Below are positions 9,226 to 18,770 of a stretch of DNA of 64,000 nt, piece by piece (position 1 is the stretch's first letter; each line of letters starts with the position of its first letter). The translations under genes and the position numbers were made by a program. The notes below the pieces were generated by a model that did not search any database, was not told the origin of the DNA, and saw only the letters and a list, made by a program, of their open reading frames with translations. This stretch comes from Pandoraea communis. Lineage in GTDB: Bacteria > Pseudomonadota > Gammaproteobacteria > Burkholderiales > Burkholderiaceae. The stretch is taken from the NCBI RefSeq assembly GCF_902459745.1, contig NZ_CABPSJ010000001.1:806001-870000 (forward strand), in the 5' to 3' direction.

Positions 9226-9294
9226 GGGGTCTCGTGAGTCGGTCGATAGGTCGAATCATCGATCCATCGGAATGACGGATCGCACAAATGCAAA

Positions 9295-9314
9295 GCGGAC
9301 CCCGCAGGGTCCGC
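9295..9314 (-). terminator. Probable argB terminator
   Basis: A perfect 8-bp GC-rich stem (arms 9295-9302 and 9307-9314, loop 4 nt) begins 57 bp downstream of the argB stop. On the minus strand it is followed by tttgcatttg, an imperfect T-rich tail. Confidence 0.5.
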
Positions 9315-9370
9315 CCTTGCGCCTTGCAGGCTGCGATGTTTCCATCGACGTGGCCCGCATGACGTCGCGC

Positions 9371-10276
9371 TCAGTGCGAGCGAATCATCGTGCCGAACGG
9401 CTGCTCCGTCAGAATCTCGAGCAACACCGAGTGCTCGATGCGGCCGTCAACGATGTGCACCGACTTCACGCCGCTCTTCGCAGCGTCGAGCGCCGACGAG
9501 ATCTTCGGCAGCATGCCGCCCGAGATCGTGCCGTCTGCGAACAGTTCGTCGATCTCGCGCGCCGACAGATCGGTCAGCAAATTGCCTTCACGGTCCAGCA
9601 CGCCCGGGATGTTGGTCATCATCACGAGCTTCTCGGCGCCCAGCACCGTGGCGAGCTTGCCCGCCACGAGGTCGGCGTTGATGTTGTACGCCTGACCGTC
9701 TTCCCCCACACCGATCGGCGAGATCACGGGAATGAAAGCGTCGTCCTGCAACGCGCGCACCACCGCCGGGTTGATCGAGTCGACTTCACCGACGAAACCG
9801 ATGTCGAGGAACTGGCCCTCATGTTCGCGATCCGGCATCAGCATCTTGCGAGCGTTGATGAGACCACCGTCCTTGCCGGTGAGACCCACTGCCTGGCCGC
9901 CGTACTGGTTGATCAGCATGACGATGTCCTGCTGGACTTCGCCGCCGAGCACCCACTCGACCACTTCCATCGTCTCTTCATCGGTCACCCGCATGCCCTG
10001 GATGAACGTGCCCTGCTTGCCGATCTTCTTGAGCGCCTGATCGATTTGCGGGCCGCCGCCGTGCACCACCACCGGGTTGATGCCGACGAGCTTGAGCAGA
10101 ATGACGTCGCGCGCGAAGCCCTGCTTCAGACGCTCTTCGGTCATTGCGTTGCCGCCGTATTTAATCACCACGGTCTTACCGTGGTACTTGCGGATATACG
10201 GCATCGCCTCAGCCAGCACTTCGGCTTTGAGAGCAGGTGCGATGTCGTCGATGGAAGACAGTTGCGGATCGGACAT
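9371..10276 (-). CDS. argB: Acetylglutamate kinase
   Basis: A 301-residue amino acid kinase catalysing ATP-dependent phosphorylation of N-acetyl-L-glutamate, the second step of arginine synthesis. Visible are the phosphate-binding [10 protein letters not shown] near residue 30, HGGGPQID, and the C-terminal lysine region [12 protein letters not shown]. The start MSDPQLS was chosen because family members begin there; the open frame extends 38 codons further with no family similarity. The length is normal for the hexameric, arginine-inhibited type with an extra N-terminal helix ([11 protein letters not shown]). Confidence 0.95.
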   Translation of the reverse strand: MSDPQLSSIDDIAPALKAEVLAEAMPYIRKYHGKTVVIKYGGNAMTEERLKQGFARDVILLKLVGINPVVVHGGGPQIDQALKKIGKQGTFIQGMRVTDEETMEVVEWVLGGEVQQDIVMLINQYGGQAVGLTGKDGGLINARKMLMPDREHEGQFLDIGFVGEVDSINPAVVRALQDDAFIPVISPIGVGEDGQAYNINADLVAGKLATVLGAEKLVMMTNIPGVLDREGNLLTDLSAREIDELFADGTISGGMLPKISSALDAAKSGVKSVHIVDGRIEHSVLLEILTEQPFGTMIRSH

Positions 10277-10721
10277 GGCGGGAAGGTTCTTCGCAGGTGG
10301 ACCAGAAACACGGCGCATTGTACAACCAAGAAGCCTTTGCGTGCGGGGCTTTGACCGGTTTCGGAAGGGTCTGGGACTTGCCTCGGCCAATGCCCAAGGC
10401 GGCCTTGCGCCGAGTGTCGGACGGTAACCGCAAAAGCGGCGATTTTCGCCCGCTCAGCGGCACAGAATCGCGTGTGCGTATCACCCCTTTCACTTGGTCA
10501 TGGACGCCCGTCAGTGGCCGATTTTTGCCGCATCGCCCGTCGCCCGACAATTTCGGTGCCGCAAGCGAGCGCCGAAGGCCGGCCGATGACAGCGGGCGCG
10601 CTGTTGCAGTTGTGCAACTCGTGCCGGCGAACACCCCGGCCAGACGCCCGCGCTGTGGCTTCGCCGCCGCTCAAGGCTTGGTAATCTATGGCGATGGAAA
10701 AAGAGATCGGGAATCGGGACC
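10277..10721. other. Intergenic region between argB and the CWC gene
   Basis: A 445-bp gap between divergent genes. A TACAAT hexamer on the minus strand at 10317-10322 could be an argB -10, but no convincing -35 stands before it. The open frames that cross the gap show no recognisable protein. No repeat or RNA was recognised. A short GTTGCA/TGCAAC pair at 10603-10618 is present but is arranged opposite to the Zur-like boxes elsewhere. Confidence 0.5.
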
Positions 10722-10982
10722 ATGGTTGACACGAACCCTCCGGCGCCGGTCGGCATGGCGCCCGATCCGTCGCGCTGCCCCCGGTGCGGCGCCGTCGTGG
10801 CGTGCGGTGTGCTTGCGTCGGCGCCCGGCACCGCCGGCTTGCGCTGCTGGTGCCTCGATTGGCCCCATCTGCCCGCGTCGGCCCGGCTCGGTGCCGATGC
10901 CTGCCTGTGCCCTGACTGCCTTCGTGCGGCGCTCGCCGCCGCCGGTGTAGCGATCGACGGCACCGCCGCCGATCCCGGCTGA
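10722..10982 (+). CDS. Small cysteine-rich CWC-family protein
   Basis: An 86-residue protein with cysteines in three pairs: CPRCG, CWC and CLCPDC. This is the pattern of the cysteine-rich CWC family found in proteobacteria, probably a small zinc-ribbon-like fold; the function is unknown. It has no signal peptide or membrane segment. It stands alone between argB and the copper chaperone gene, which converges on it with a 30-bp gap. No strong ribosome site is seen, so the start is the first ATG of the frame and fits the family. Confidence 0.7.
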   Translation: MVDTNPPAPVGMAPDPSRCPRCGAVVACGVLASAPGTAGLRCWCLDWPHLPASARLGADACLCPDCLRAALAAAGVAIDGTAADPG

Positions 10983-11012
10983 GGCTCGCTGGGCACGACA
11001 TGGGCGTTGAGG

Positions 11013-11501
11013 TTATTGGCTGTGCGTGCCGTGTGCCATGCCGGCCATGCTGCCCGCGGCAGGCGCGCCTGCCGTCAGATCGCGCACCGGCACCTGAACC
11101 TGCTGCTCGGACTTCTTGTGATCCGCCGATTCGAAACGCAACGTCAGGGGCACGGTGTCGCCCTTCTTGAGCGCTGCCTTCAGGTCTGTGAGCATGATGT
11201 GATAGCTGCCCGGCTTGAGCTGCACCGGCTGATTGGCCGGCAGCGGCAGGCCGTTGGGCAGCGCGCGCATTTTCATCAGCGTGCCTTCGAGCTTCATTTC
11301 ATGCACTTCGGCGTTCGCGGCAGCCGACGTGCTCACACCGACGAGCGTTGTCGCCTGATGCGCCTGCAACGTCATGAAAACGCCGGTCGCGGTCTGGCCG
11401 GGCACGGTACCGCGCGCCCACGCATCGGAGACATCCACCTGTGCATAGGCCGAGGCCATGCCGAAACTCAGCGCGGCAACCCCCCAAAGCTTGTGTTTCA
11501 T
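11013..11501 (-). CDS. Periplasmic copper chaperone, PCuAC family
   Basis: A 162-residue secreted protein. The signal peptide runs to about AYA at 18-20, with the mature part starting QVDVSDAW. The copper ligands of the family are visible: H67 and M69 in VHEM, M76/M78 in LMKM, and H101-x-M103 in YHIM. A His/Met-rich tail (GMAHGTHS) follows. Known members deliver Cu(I) to the CuA site of cytochrome oxidase. The ATG at 11501 is preceded by aaggag and a suitable spacer; the frame opens 31 codons earlier but those residues are not signal-like. It lies back to back with regB, a redox regulator gene, which suits a respiratory role. Confidence 0.88.
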   Translation of the reverse strand: MKHKLWGVAALSFGMASAYAQVDVSDAWARGTVPGQTATGVFMTLQAHQATTLVGVSTSAAANAEVHEMKLEGTLMKMRALPNGLPLPANQPVQLKPGSYHIMLTDLKAALKKGDTVPLTLRFESADHKKSEQQVQVPVRDLTAGAPAAGSMAGMAHGTHSQ

Positions 11502-11719
11502 GCAAACTCCTTTTCGTTGTCGACGGACACACATCCGCCCTGTATCGCAGGAGACGTCGCGCGACACCCTGTCGCGCGAGACGCGGACGTTCATTGTAGT
11601 CGCGCCCCGTCGTACGCGTGCACGGGCGGCGCGATGCGGCCTGCCTCCCCGTGCGGCAGAGTGTCGCAGCGCCCGGAGACGCGGGATGGCCCGTGACCCG
11701 GACTTGGTACACTTGTCGT

Positions 11720-12988
11720 ATGACTCATTTTCCCATCGAGCGAACCAACGTCGTCCAGCTCTTCTGGCTGCGCTGCCTGGCCATCGTGGGCCAACTGGCG
11801 ACGATCGGGGTCGCGCAACTCTGGCTCGGCGTGCGCCTGCCGCTCGAGCCGATGCTCACCATCGTCGCCCTCGAAGTGCTGTTCAACGTGCTCACGTGGA
11901 TACGGGCGCGACGCGGCGTCGAGCGCGCCAAGCGCCACACCGATCTCGACCTGATGAGCCAGTTGCTCGTCGATCTGGCCGCGCTCACCGCGCTGCTGTT
12001 CTTCTCGGGTGGCGCGACCAATCCGTTCGTCTCGCTCTTCCTGCCGGGTCTGGCAATTGCCGCCGCCGTGCTGCCGTGGCGTAACGCCTCGCAACTGGCG
12101 TTGCTCTCGCTGGTCGCCTATGGCGCCCTGAACTTCCAGTACGTGCCGCTCGATCTGGCCGACCCAGGCAATCTGCTGCGCCTGCATCTGGCAGGGATGT
12201 GGGTCAACTTCGTGGTCAGCGTGCTCGTGATTGCGTGGTTCGTCTCCCGGATGTCCCGTGCACTGCGCGCCCGCGACGCGCAGCTCGCCCGTGCGGAACA
12301 ACGGCTGTTGCGCGACGAACGCATGGCCGCACTCGGCGCTCAGGCCGCGAGCGTGGCGCACGAACTCGGCACGCCGCTCTCGACGATGGCCGTGGTCATC
12401 GGCGAACTTCGCAGCGAGAGTCTGAGCAACGCCGCGCTGAAGCCCTTCGAGCTGGATCTTCAGACACTTGAGCAGCAAATTGCGTTGTGCAAGAGCGCCA
12501 TCGGCCACGTGCAGACGCGTGCCGCAGCCCCCGTACGTCAGGCGGTGGCCGAGTGGCTGCCCGCTTTCACTACGCAATGGCGCTTGCGTCATCCGCAGGT
12601 GCAGTTCCAGTTACGTGTTCCGCCGCAGATGACCGCGCGCATCGAAGACACGGTACAGGTCGGTCAGATTCTCACCATCCTGCTCGATAACGCGGCCTAC
12701 TTCAGCCCGTCGTCGGTCACGCTCGACGTAAGCATCACGCCGGAAGATGCCCGCTTTACCGTCTGTGACGAAGGCCCCGGCATGACCGCCGAGTTGCGTA
12801 CCCGACTGGGCACCTCCCCCGTCATGAGCACGCACGGCGGGCATGGCATGGGCCTGTATCTGGCCTTTGCCAGTGCGCAGCGTCTCGGCGGCGACATCGT
12901 CCTCACCCCCAACACGCCGCAAGGCACGCGCGCCGAGCTGCGCCTGCCGATGGCCACCTTCTTCTTCGGCTCGCGGAGTCAGACATGA
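11720..12988 (+). CDS. regB: Redox sensor histidine kinase RegB/PrrB type
   Basis: A 422-residue membrane kinase with about six transmembrane helices in the first 180 residues. The GGATNPF sequence matches the GGxxNPF quinone-site motif of RegB. The phosphorylation site is the histidine of AHELGTPLSTM. A cysteine 43 residues after it (IALCKSA) may correspond to the redox-active cysteine known in Rhodobacter RegB. The catalytic domain shows an N box (ILLDNAAYFSP), DEGPGM and GHGMGLYLA. The start MTHFPIER was chosen because the longer frame (from 11618) begins with non-conserved residues. Its stop overlaps the regA start by 4 bp. Confidence 0.88.
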   Translation: MTHFPIERTNVVQLFWLRCLAIVGQLATIGVAQLWLGVRLPLEPMLTIVALEVLFNVLTWIRARRGVERAKRHTDLDLMSQLLVDLAALTALLFFSGGATNPFVSLFLPGLAIAAAVLPWRNASQLALLSLVAYGALNFQYVPLDLADPGNLLRLHLAGMWVNFVVSVLVIAWFVSRMSRALRARDAQLARAEQRLLRDERMAALGAQAASVAHELGTPLSTMAVVIGELRSESLSNAALKPFELDLQTLEQQIALCKSAIGHVQTRAAAPVRQAVAEWLPAFTTQWRLRHPQVQFQLRVPPQMTARIEDTVQVGQILTILLDNAAYFSPSSVTLDVSITPEDARFTVCDEGPGMTAELRTRLGTSPVMSTHGGHGMGLYLAFASAQRLGGDIVLTPNTPQGTRAELRLPMATFFFGSRSQT

Positions 12989-13527
12989 ACGCCTCGCATT
13001 TCCTTCTCATCGACGACGATGTCGTCTTCGCCGAAACGCTGGCCCGCGCGTTGACCCGTCGCGGCTACGACGTGCAGATAGCGGCCGACGGCGCCGCAGC
13101 GCTGCTCGCGGCGCGCACGCGTCAGTTCGATCTGATCTCGGTCGACCTGCATCTGGGCCACGACTCGGGCCTGCCGCTCATCGCCCCGCTGCGCGCATTG
13201 CAACCGAAAGCCCGCATGCTGGTGCTCACGGGTTACGCGAGCATCGCGACGGCGGTGCAAGCCGTCAAGGACGGCGCCGACAACTATCTCGCCAAGCCGG
13301 CCAATGCGGACACGATCCTCGCATCGCTGCGCAGCGATGCGAGTGAGACCCAGGCCGACGAAGCCTTCGAAAATCCCTCGCCGCTGTCGGTCGCGCGTCT
13401 CGAGTGGGAGCATATTCAACGCGTGCTCTCCGAACACAACGGCAACATCTCGGCCACGGCACGCGCGCTGAACATGCATCGCCGCACGTTGCAGCGCAAG
13501 CTGCTGAAGCGGCCGGTGAAGCAGTAA
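12985..13527 (+). CDS. regA: Response regulator RegA/PrrA type
   Basis: A 180-residue two-domain regulator. The receiver domain has acidic residues at IDDD (about 9-12), the phosphorylated aspartate in SVDLHLGHDSG, and a lysine in YLAKPA. A Fis-type helix-turn-helix closes the protein (GNISATARALNMHRRTLQRKL). RegA homologues control aerobic/anaerobic respiratory, carbon and nitrogen genes from the redox state sensed by RegB. It is translationally coupled to regB and followed by a terminator shared with hslU. Confidence 0.9.
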   Translation: MNASHFLLIDDDVVFAETLARALTRRGYDVQIAADGAAALLAARTRQFDLISVDLHLGHDSGLPLIAPLRALQPKARMLVLTGYASIATAVQAVKDGADNYLAKPANADTILASLRSDASETQADEAFENPSPLSVARLEWEHIQRVLSEHNGNISATARALNMHRRTLQRKLLKRPVKQ

Positions 13528-13551
13528 CGCTCGCGTCGCCGTCAGACAAAA

Positions 13552-13577
13552 AAAAAGGCCCCTCGCGGGGCCTTTTT
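13552..13577. terminator. Bidirectional terminator between regA and hslU
   Basis: A run of A residues, a GGCCCC / GGGGCC stem with loop tcgc, and a run of T residues form a symmetrical terminator serving both regA (plus) and hslU (minus). Confidence 0.85.
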
Positions 13578-13592
13578 CACATCACTTCGATC

Positions 13593-14951
13593 TCACAGCA
13601 CGTAGCGCGACAGATCTTCGTTCTGCGCCACTTCTTCGAGGAAGCGATTGACGTACTCGGCGTTGATCGACACCACCTCGCTCGCCTGCTTGCCGGCGTT
13701 GTACGAAATGTCTTCGAGCAGCTTCTCGATGACGGTGTACAGACGTCGCGCACCGATGTTTTCCGTCTTCTCGTTGACCGAGAACGCGATTTCCGCGAGA
13801 CGCTTGATGCCGTCCGGCGCGAATTCGAGATGCACGTCTTCGGTCGCGAGCAACGCCTGATACTGCTTGACGAGGCTGGCATCCGTTTGCGTGAGAATCG
13901 CTTCGAAATCTCCGACCGAGAGCGATTCGAGTTCGACGCGGATCGGGAAGCGGCCTTGCAGTTCCGGAATCAGATCGCTCGGCTTGGCCAGATGGAACGC
14001 ACCGCTCGCAATGAACAGGATGTGATCCGTCTTGATCATGCCGAACTTCGTGCTCACGGTCGTGCCTTCGACGAGCGGCAACAGATCGCGCTGCACGCCC
14101 TGACGCGACACGTCGCCGCCGCCCACTTCGCTGCGCGTGGCGATCTTGTCGATTTCGTCGAGGAACACGATGCCGTTCTGCTCGACGTTACGCAGGGCCA
14201 GTTGCTTGACCTCTTCGTCGTTGAGCATCTTCGACGCTTCTTCGTCGGTCAGCACCTTGAGCGCGTCCTTGATCTTGAGCTTCTGGCGCTTCTTGCGCTG
14301 ATTGCCCAGATTCGCAAACATGCCCTTGATCTGCTCGGTCATCTCTTCCATTCCCGGCGGGCCCATGATCTCCATGCCCTGTGCCGGAACTTCCACTTCC
14401 AGTTCGACTTCCTTGTCGTCGAGCTGACCCTCGCGAAGACGCTTGCGGAAGGTCTGACGCGTGATGTTGTCTTCCGCGCTCGGCTCAGCCTCATGCGACG
14501 CCGAACCGAAACGGATATCGCGCGACGATTCGCGTCCGGTCGGCAGCAGCAGATCGAGAATGCGGTCCTCGGCGCGATCTTCGGCCTTGGTACGCACTTT
14601 CTTCATTTCGGCTTCCCGCGTCTGCTTGATCGCGATTTCCGCGAGGTCGCGCACGATGCTGTCGACGTCGCGGCCCACGTAGCCGACTTCGGTGAACTTG
14701 GTCGCCTCGACCTTGATGAACGGCGCGTCGGCCAACTTGGCCAGACGGCGGGCGATCTCGGTCTTGCCGACACCGGTCGGACCGATCATCAGAATGTTCT
14801 TCGGCGTAATTTCCTGACGCAGGGGCTCAGCCACCTGCTGACGGCGCCAACGGTTGCGCAAGGCCACCGCAACGGCCTTCTTGGCCTTCTGCTGGCCGAT
14901 GATGTGTTTGTCGAGTTCGGAAACGATCTCGGAGGGGGTCATATGGGTCAT
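13593..14951 (-). CDS. hslU: ATPase subunit of the HslUV protease
   Basis: A 452-residue AAA+ unfoldase that feeds substrates into HslV. Walker A GPTGVGKT is at 57-64, Walker B is VFLDEID, and the I-domain lies between them. Sensor sequence [11 protein letters not shown] and the C-terminal tail SRYVL, which docks into HslV, are present. The ATG at 14951 ([15 protein letters not shown]) was chosen from family N-termini; an ATG at 14942 is also possible. The open frame runs another 32 codons with no similarity. It is 123 bp downstream of hslV and probably in the same operon. Confidence 0.95.
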   Translation of the reverse strand: MTHMTPSEIVSELDKHIIGQQKAKKAVAVALRNRWRRQQVAEPLRQEITPKNILMIGPTGVGKTEIARRLAKLADAPFIKVEATKFTEVGYVGRDVDSIVRDLAEIAIKQTREAEMKKVRTKAEDRAEDRILDLLLPTGRESSRDIRFGSASHEAEPSAEDNITRQTFRKRLREGQLDDKEVELEVEVPAQGMEIMGPPGMEEMTEQIKGMFANLGNQRKKRQKLKIKDALKVLTDEEASKMLNDEEVKQLALRNVEQNGIVFLDEIDKIATRSEVGGGDVSRQGVQRDLLPLVEGTTVSTKFGMIKTDHILFIASGAFHLAKPSDLIPELQGRFPIRVELESLSVGDFEAILTQTDASLVKQYQALLATEDVHLEFAPDGIKRLAEIAFSVNEKTENIGARRLYTVIEKLLEDISYNAGKQASEVVSINAEYVNRFLEEVAQNEDLSRYVL

Positions 14952-15074
14952 GACGTTCGCCAAATTAGGGGTTCGCACAGAGGGTGACGCCCGGCCGGCC
15001 AGCTGTCGTTCAGCCGCCGGCCGGCAGGTCGCGCCGCAGGAGTCCACCTGCTGCGGCGCGCGCGTCGTCCGTCG

Positions 15075-15626
15075 TCACTTCGCTGCCTTCGGCGGCAGCG
15101 TTTCGATAATGTGGTTGTCGTTCGTGTAGATGCACATCTCGCCGGCGATCGTCAGCGCTTTCTTGACGATCTCGCCCGGCGTCAGATCGGTGTTCTCGAT
15201 CAGCGCGCGGGCCGCAGCCTGTGCATACGATCCGCCCGAACCGATGGCAGCCACGCCGCCCTCCGGATCGAGCACATCGCCATTGCCGGTAATGACCAAC
15301 GTGGTCTCGGCGTCGGCGACGATCATCATCGCTTCGAGCCGACGCAGCATGCGGTCGGTACGCCAGTCCTTGGCGAGTTCGACGGCCGAGCGCGTCAGAT
15401 GCCCCTGATGCTTCTGAAGCTTCGCCTCGAAGCGGTCGAGCAGCGAGAAGGCGTCCGCCGTTGCCCCAGCGAAGCCGACCATGACCTTACCGTCATAAAT
15501 CGTGCGCACCTTGCGTGCGGTGCCCTTCATCACGATGTTGCCGAGCGTGACCTGGCCGTCGCCGCCGAGCGCGACCTGATCGCCGCGCCGAACGGAGACG
15601 ATGGTGGTGCCGTGATATTGCTCCAT
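15075..15626 (-). CDS. hslV: Proteolytic subunit of the HslUV protease
   Basis: A 183-residue N-terminal-nucleophile peptidase of the proteasome beta fold. Family proteins are cut before the first of two threonines; here the sequence MEQYHG precedes T7-T8 (TTIVSVRR), so a six-residue propeptide is expected. [18 protein letters not shown] and [14 protein letters not shown] are typical. The start is preceded by aaagga. It leads the hslVU pair. A possible sigma-32 promoter stands 109-135 bp upstream. Confidence 0.95.
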   Translation of the reverse strand: MEQYHGTTIVSVRRGDQVALGGDGQVTLGNIVMKGTARKVRTIYDGKVMVGFAGATADAFSLLDRFEAKLQKHQGHLTRSAVELAKDWRTDRMLRRLEAMMIVADAETTLVITGNGDVLDPEGGVAAIGSGGSYAQAAARALIENTDLTPGEIVKKALTIAGEMCIYTNDNHIIETLPPKAAK

Positions 15627-15734
15627 GCCTGTTCCTTTTCGGGGGGCGACACTCGCCCCGTAACGATTGGCCCGGACGCCTGACACGTCCTCACGACTGT
15701 GACGACGCACCCGACCGGGCGAGACGTGACTGTA

Positions 15735-15761
15735 GTTTAGGGCAATCGAAAGAATATCAAG
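15735..15761 (-). promoter_or_regulatory. Candidate heat-shock (sigma-32) promoter for hslVU
   Basis: Read on the minus strand, CTTGATA (15755-15761) is followed after 12 bases by CCCTAAAC (15735-15742). This resembles the sigma-32 consensus CTTGAAA-N(11-16)-CCCCAT. hslVU is heat-shock regulated in many proteobacteria. Found by eye only. Confidence 0.4.
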
Positions 15762-15784
15762 AGGCGTCGACGGCGGCAGGCACG

Positions 15785-15904
15785 CGCCGCTTTTCGACGG
15801 CAAGCCAGTGTCGCAAAAAGCGGCGTGAATCGGGAGATTCGCGCGGCATTGCACCGCGCGAATTGGATGCTGCGAAGCAATTTCTCGGAAATTGCTTCGT
15901 TTTT
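15785..15904 (+). ncRNA. Candidate small RNA: three tandem stem-loops ending in a U-tract
   Basis: Between hslV and the TonB receptor gene, both on the minus strand, the plus strand has three perfect stem-loops in a row. Stem 1 has 10-bp arms 15785-15794 and 15816-15825. Stem 2 has 10-bp arms 15837-15846 and 15854-15863. Stem 3 has 11-bp arms 15873-15883 and 15889-15899, followed at once by TTTTT (15900-15904). The last is a Rho-independent terminator pointing in the plus direction, where no plus-strand gene exists. No clear plus-strand promoter could be named, so this could instead be a terminator of antisense transcription or a structured 3' end of the receptor mRNA. Confidence 0.35.
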
Positions 15905-15919
15905 GCGGAGTTTTGCCGC

Positions 15920-18088
15920 TTAGAACGTGGTGCGCAACCCCACACGAACCGAGCGTCCGCCCTGCGGCGCAATGTCGCGCAGCACCGAACTGGCCAGACG
16001 CACTTCCTGATTGGTCAGGTTCTCGCCCTTCAGATACGCCAGCCACTGAGCGCCGCCGGCCTTGAACTGGTACGTGAGCGAGGCGCCGAGCGTGGTGTAG
16101 CCGCTCGTTGTCAGATCGTTCACGGGCACACGGCCCTGATTGCTCGCGTGCACCATTTCCAGACGCGCGCCCCAGTGGCCCAGTCCATAGGCCAGCGCCG
16201 CTGTCAGACGCAACGGCGCGATGCGCGGCAGCGGTTCGCCCGTATCGCGGTTGCGCCCGAGGGTGTAATCGCCGCGCAGCTCGAGATCGAGATTGCCGTA
16301 GCCCTGCCAGAGCCGGGCGCGGCCTTCGGCTTCGACACCGTAAAGGTCGGCCGGCACGCCCGCGTATTGATAGACCGGCAGGTCCCGGACGTCCCCGGCG
16401 ATCGTCTGCCCCGTGTTGTTCAATGCGATGAAATTGGTGAAGCGGCTGTAGAACAAGCCGACGCTGCCCTTGTTCGGACCGCTTTCATAGCGCAGCGACA
16501 GATCGGTCGAGAATGCCTTTTCGAGCTTGGCCTGCGGGTTGCCGATTTCCCAGACGCCGGTCGCCAGATGCGGGCCGTTAGCGTATAGCTCGTAGAACGT
16601 CGGCGCCCGCTCGGTGTACGACGTATTGAGCGCGACCGACCACGCGGGCGCCAGCGCGAAGACGGCCCCTGCCGACACGCTGCCGGGGGTGAAATTGCGC
16701 GACGGCAGGTTGTCGAAACGCTCGTTGCCGCCAGCGCTCGGCTTGACGCTCGTGTGTTCGATACGCGCGCCGAACGAGAGCTTCACCGCCTGACTCACGG
16801 CCCACTCTTCGAGTGCGAAAAGGGCCACATTGCTCGTATCGCTCTTCGGCACGAAGGCCTCTTCGCCGAGCGCCGAGAAAGTGTTTTGCGAGAACTGCAC
16901 GCCCACGGCGCCTTCGAGCGGCCCGATCTTCGCGTGGCGCGCTTCGATGCGCCCTTCGTAGCCGTGATTCTTGAACGTCGTGCCCGTCTCGCCGTTCTCG
17001 ATTTCCTTGTGCTCATAATCGGTGTAGCCGAAGTTGAACTTGAGGGCGGTGAACGGTCCGCTCAGATTGCGCACTTCACTGGCTAACGCCAGACGCTGCT
17101 GCCGCAGCCGGATGCGCGTGTCGGCCTCGGCCACCGTGCCGTAATCGGAGTCGTAACCGGAGTACGAAAGGCCCGTGTAGCCGTTGACCCATGTCCACGA
17201 CGCCCCCACAGCCGCGCCGCTCACCTGTCCGTTGCTGTTCGGCAACGTGCCCGACGCTTGCGGCGTGCCGTCGTCGTCGCGTGCACGTTGTTGTGCCGAA
17301 TGCGCGAAGCCGGGGATGCGCAGGTCCGCGCTCTTTCGTGCGAAGCCATCGACATGGAGCGCGAACTGGCCATTGCCGAATTCAAGCTGTGCCGCGCCCG
17401 CGCGTTCGCGGTTGGCGCCGCCGTAGCTGAAGTCCGTCGCCCCGGAAATGCCGGTGATGGATTCGCGCGGAATACGGTTATCGATGGTGTTGATTACGCC
17501 GCCGACGGCATTGCCGCCGTACAGCAAGGCGGCCGGGCCACGCACGATTTCTACGCGCTCGATCGTCAGCGGATCTTGCGCCACGGCGTGGTCGTACGAC
17601 AGCGACGAGGCGTCAAGCGCGGCAGTGCCGTTCTGCAGCACGCGAATCCGGTCGCCGTCGAGACCGCGAATGATCGGACGGCTGACGTTCGGGCCGTAGG
17701 ACGTCGCCGAGACGCCCGGCAGGCCGTCGAGCGTCTCGCCCAGCGTGCCGGCTCGGCGCAGCGCGAGCGCTTTCCCGTCGAGTTCGGTCACAGGTGCGGC
17801 GAGGTCGGCAGCGGCGCGTCCGAGGGGGTTGCCGGTGACGAACGTTGTCGGCAGCACAGCTTCGGGCGCCGCCGGGGTGGCGGTCGCAGAAGGTAGTTCG
17901 GCGCGTGCGTCAGCGGCTTGTACGGACCAACTCGTCATGGCGAGCGCACTGAATGTCAGTGCGGCAGCCAACGGCAGCGGTGCCAGGTTGGGCCGCGCGA
18001 GGCGCGCACGAGGCGCGGCGGGAAGCGATGCGTAAGCGAGCGAAGACGTCGCGCGCTCACGCGCGGCGTTCGATGAAATGTGTGCCAT
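15920..18088 (-). CDS. TonB-dependent outer-membrane receptor, ZnuD-like
   Basis: A 722-residue receptor. A long signal region ends near SWSVQA (about residue 56). A plug domain follows ([29 protein letters not shown]) and includes [21 protein letters not shown]. The beta-barrel ends in the terminal aromatic F of VGLRTTF. Barrel sequences such as [23 protein letters not shown] resemble ZnuD-type zinc receptors. The start at 18088 was chosen because it begins a plausible secretion signal; the frame continues to 18220 without one. It lies downstream of the DUF2946 gene and a perfect Zur-like palindrome, in a cluster with zur and a COG0523 GTPase, supporting zinc uptake. Other metal ligands cannot be excluded. 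Confidence 0.85.
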   Translation of the reverse strand: MAHISSNAARERATSSLAYASLPAAPRARLARPNLAPLPLAAALTFSALAMTSWSVQAADARAELPSATATPAAPEAVLPTTFVTGNPLGRAAADLAAPVTELDGKALALRRAGTLGETLDGLPGVSATSYGPNVSRPIIRGLDGDRIRVLQNGTAALDASSLSYDHAVAQDPLTIERVEIVRGPAALLYGGNAVGGVINTIDNRIPRESITGISGATDFSYGGANRERAGAAQLEFGNGQFALHVDGFARKSADLRIPGFAHSAQQRARDDDGTPQASGTLPNSNGQVSGAAVGASWTWVNGYTGLSYSGYDSDYGTVAEADTRIRLRQQRLALASEVRNLSGPFTALKFNFGYTDYEHKEIENGETGTTFKNHGYEGRIEARHAKIGPLEGAVGVQFSQNTFSALGEEAFVPKSDTSNVALFALEEWAVSQAVKLSFGARIEHTSVKPSAGGNERFDNLPSRNFTPGSVSAGAVFALAPAWSVALNTSYTERAPTFYELYANGPHLATGVWEIGNPQAKLEKAFSTDLSLRYESGPNKGSVGLFYSRFTNFIALNNTGQTIAGDVRDLPVYQYAGVPADLYGVEAEGRARLWQGYGNLDLELRGDYTLGRNRDTGEPLPRIAPLRLTAALAYGLGHWGARLEMVHASNQGRVPVNDLTTSGYTTLGASLTYQFKAGGAQWLAYLKGENLTNQEVRLASSVLRDIAPQGGRSVRVGLRTTF

Positions 18089-18316
18089 GTCGTTATGAGT
18101 TCTGTTGGATCTGTCCGGGGGAGCCTCGCCCGAGGGCGCAAGACTCCCGGATATCCCGTGCATCGGCGCGAGCGAACCCGCCGCGTCGACGCCTGTCGGC
18201 GAACGAACGCGCAGCAGCACACCGCCGTCGAGGCCCTGAAGGGCGGCGAAGCTCAGTGCTGGCGTTGGCAGGGATTCGCGCAGGAAGCGCGGAAAAACGC
18301 GAGAGAACGCGTGGGG

Positions 18317-18760
18317 TCAGACCGCGACCGGCGGGGCGCGAGAGTCGAACGGCAGTTCAAGCGCACTGGCATGAGTGCGGCCGTTGGCGCGCAGCGGGGT
18401 GTTCGCCGTGGCGTTGGCACCGCGCCATTGCAGGACGGCCACCGCCATGGCGGCCGCCAGCGTCGCCCCTTCGAACAGATGGCAATGATGGTGATGGCCG
18501 CCAACACCGAATGGCGTCGTCGACGACACGTCATCGTCGTCGCCAAACGTGAGATCCGAGGCATGCGAATCGACTGGCGCCGACGCACTCCACACGCCAC
18601 CGGACAACTCGCGCGCATGCAGGATTTCGTGTTGCAAACCCCACATCTGCACGCAGATCAGCGCGACGATGAGCCAGACGATCCAGCCGCTTCGCCCACG
18701 GCCGGCCAGCGTGCGCAAACGCGCACGCCATTGGCGAAAGACGGATTCGATAGGCAGCAT
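18317..18760 (-). CDS. DUF2946-type small membrane protein with His cluster
   Basis: A 147-residue protein with a hydrophobic segment near residues 24-44 (WIVWLIVALICVQMWGLQHE), an acidic stretch, then GGHHHHCHLFEG and a second weakly hydrophobic segment. This matches the DUF2946 pattern: a short membrane protein with conserved H/C residues, often beside metal-uptake TonB receptors. The ATG at 18760 was chosen; the frame could begin at a TTG at 18778, but that codon lies inside a palindrome that looks like an operator. The function is not known; metal binding at the HHHHCH cluster is an inference. The receptor gene follows after 228 bp. Confidence 0.7.
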   Translation of the reverse strand: MLPIESVFRQWRARLRTLAGRGRSGWIVWLIVALICVQMWGLQHEILHARELSGGVWSASAPVDSHASDLTFGDDDDVSSTTPFGVGGHHHHCHLFEGATLAAAMAVAVLQWRGANATANTPLRANGRTHASALELPFDSRAPPVAV

Positions 18761-18770
18761 GGAAACGCTA

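Noticed and set aside
10603-10618. GTTGCA and TGCAAC pair resembling the Zur-like box
   Set aside because: The half-sites are in the reverse order and spaced 4 bp, unlike the TGCAAC-N3-GTTGCA form, and no zinc gene is next to it.
10237-10950. A 237-codon plus-strand open frame across the argB-CWC gap
   Set aside because: Overlaps argB and the CWC gene in another frame, has no recognisable domain and is typical of GC-rich shadow frames.
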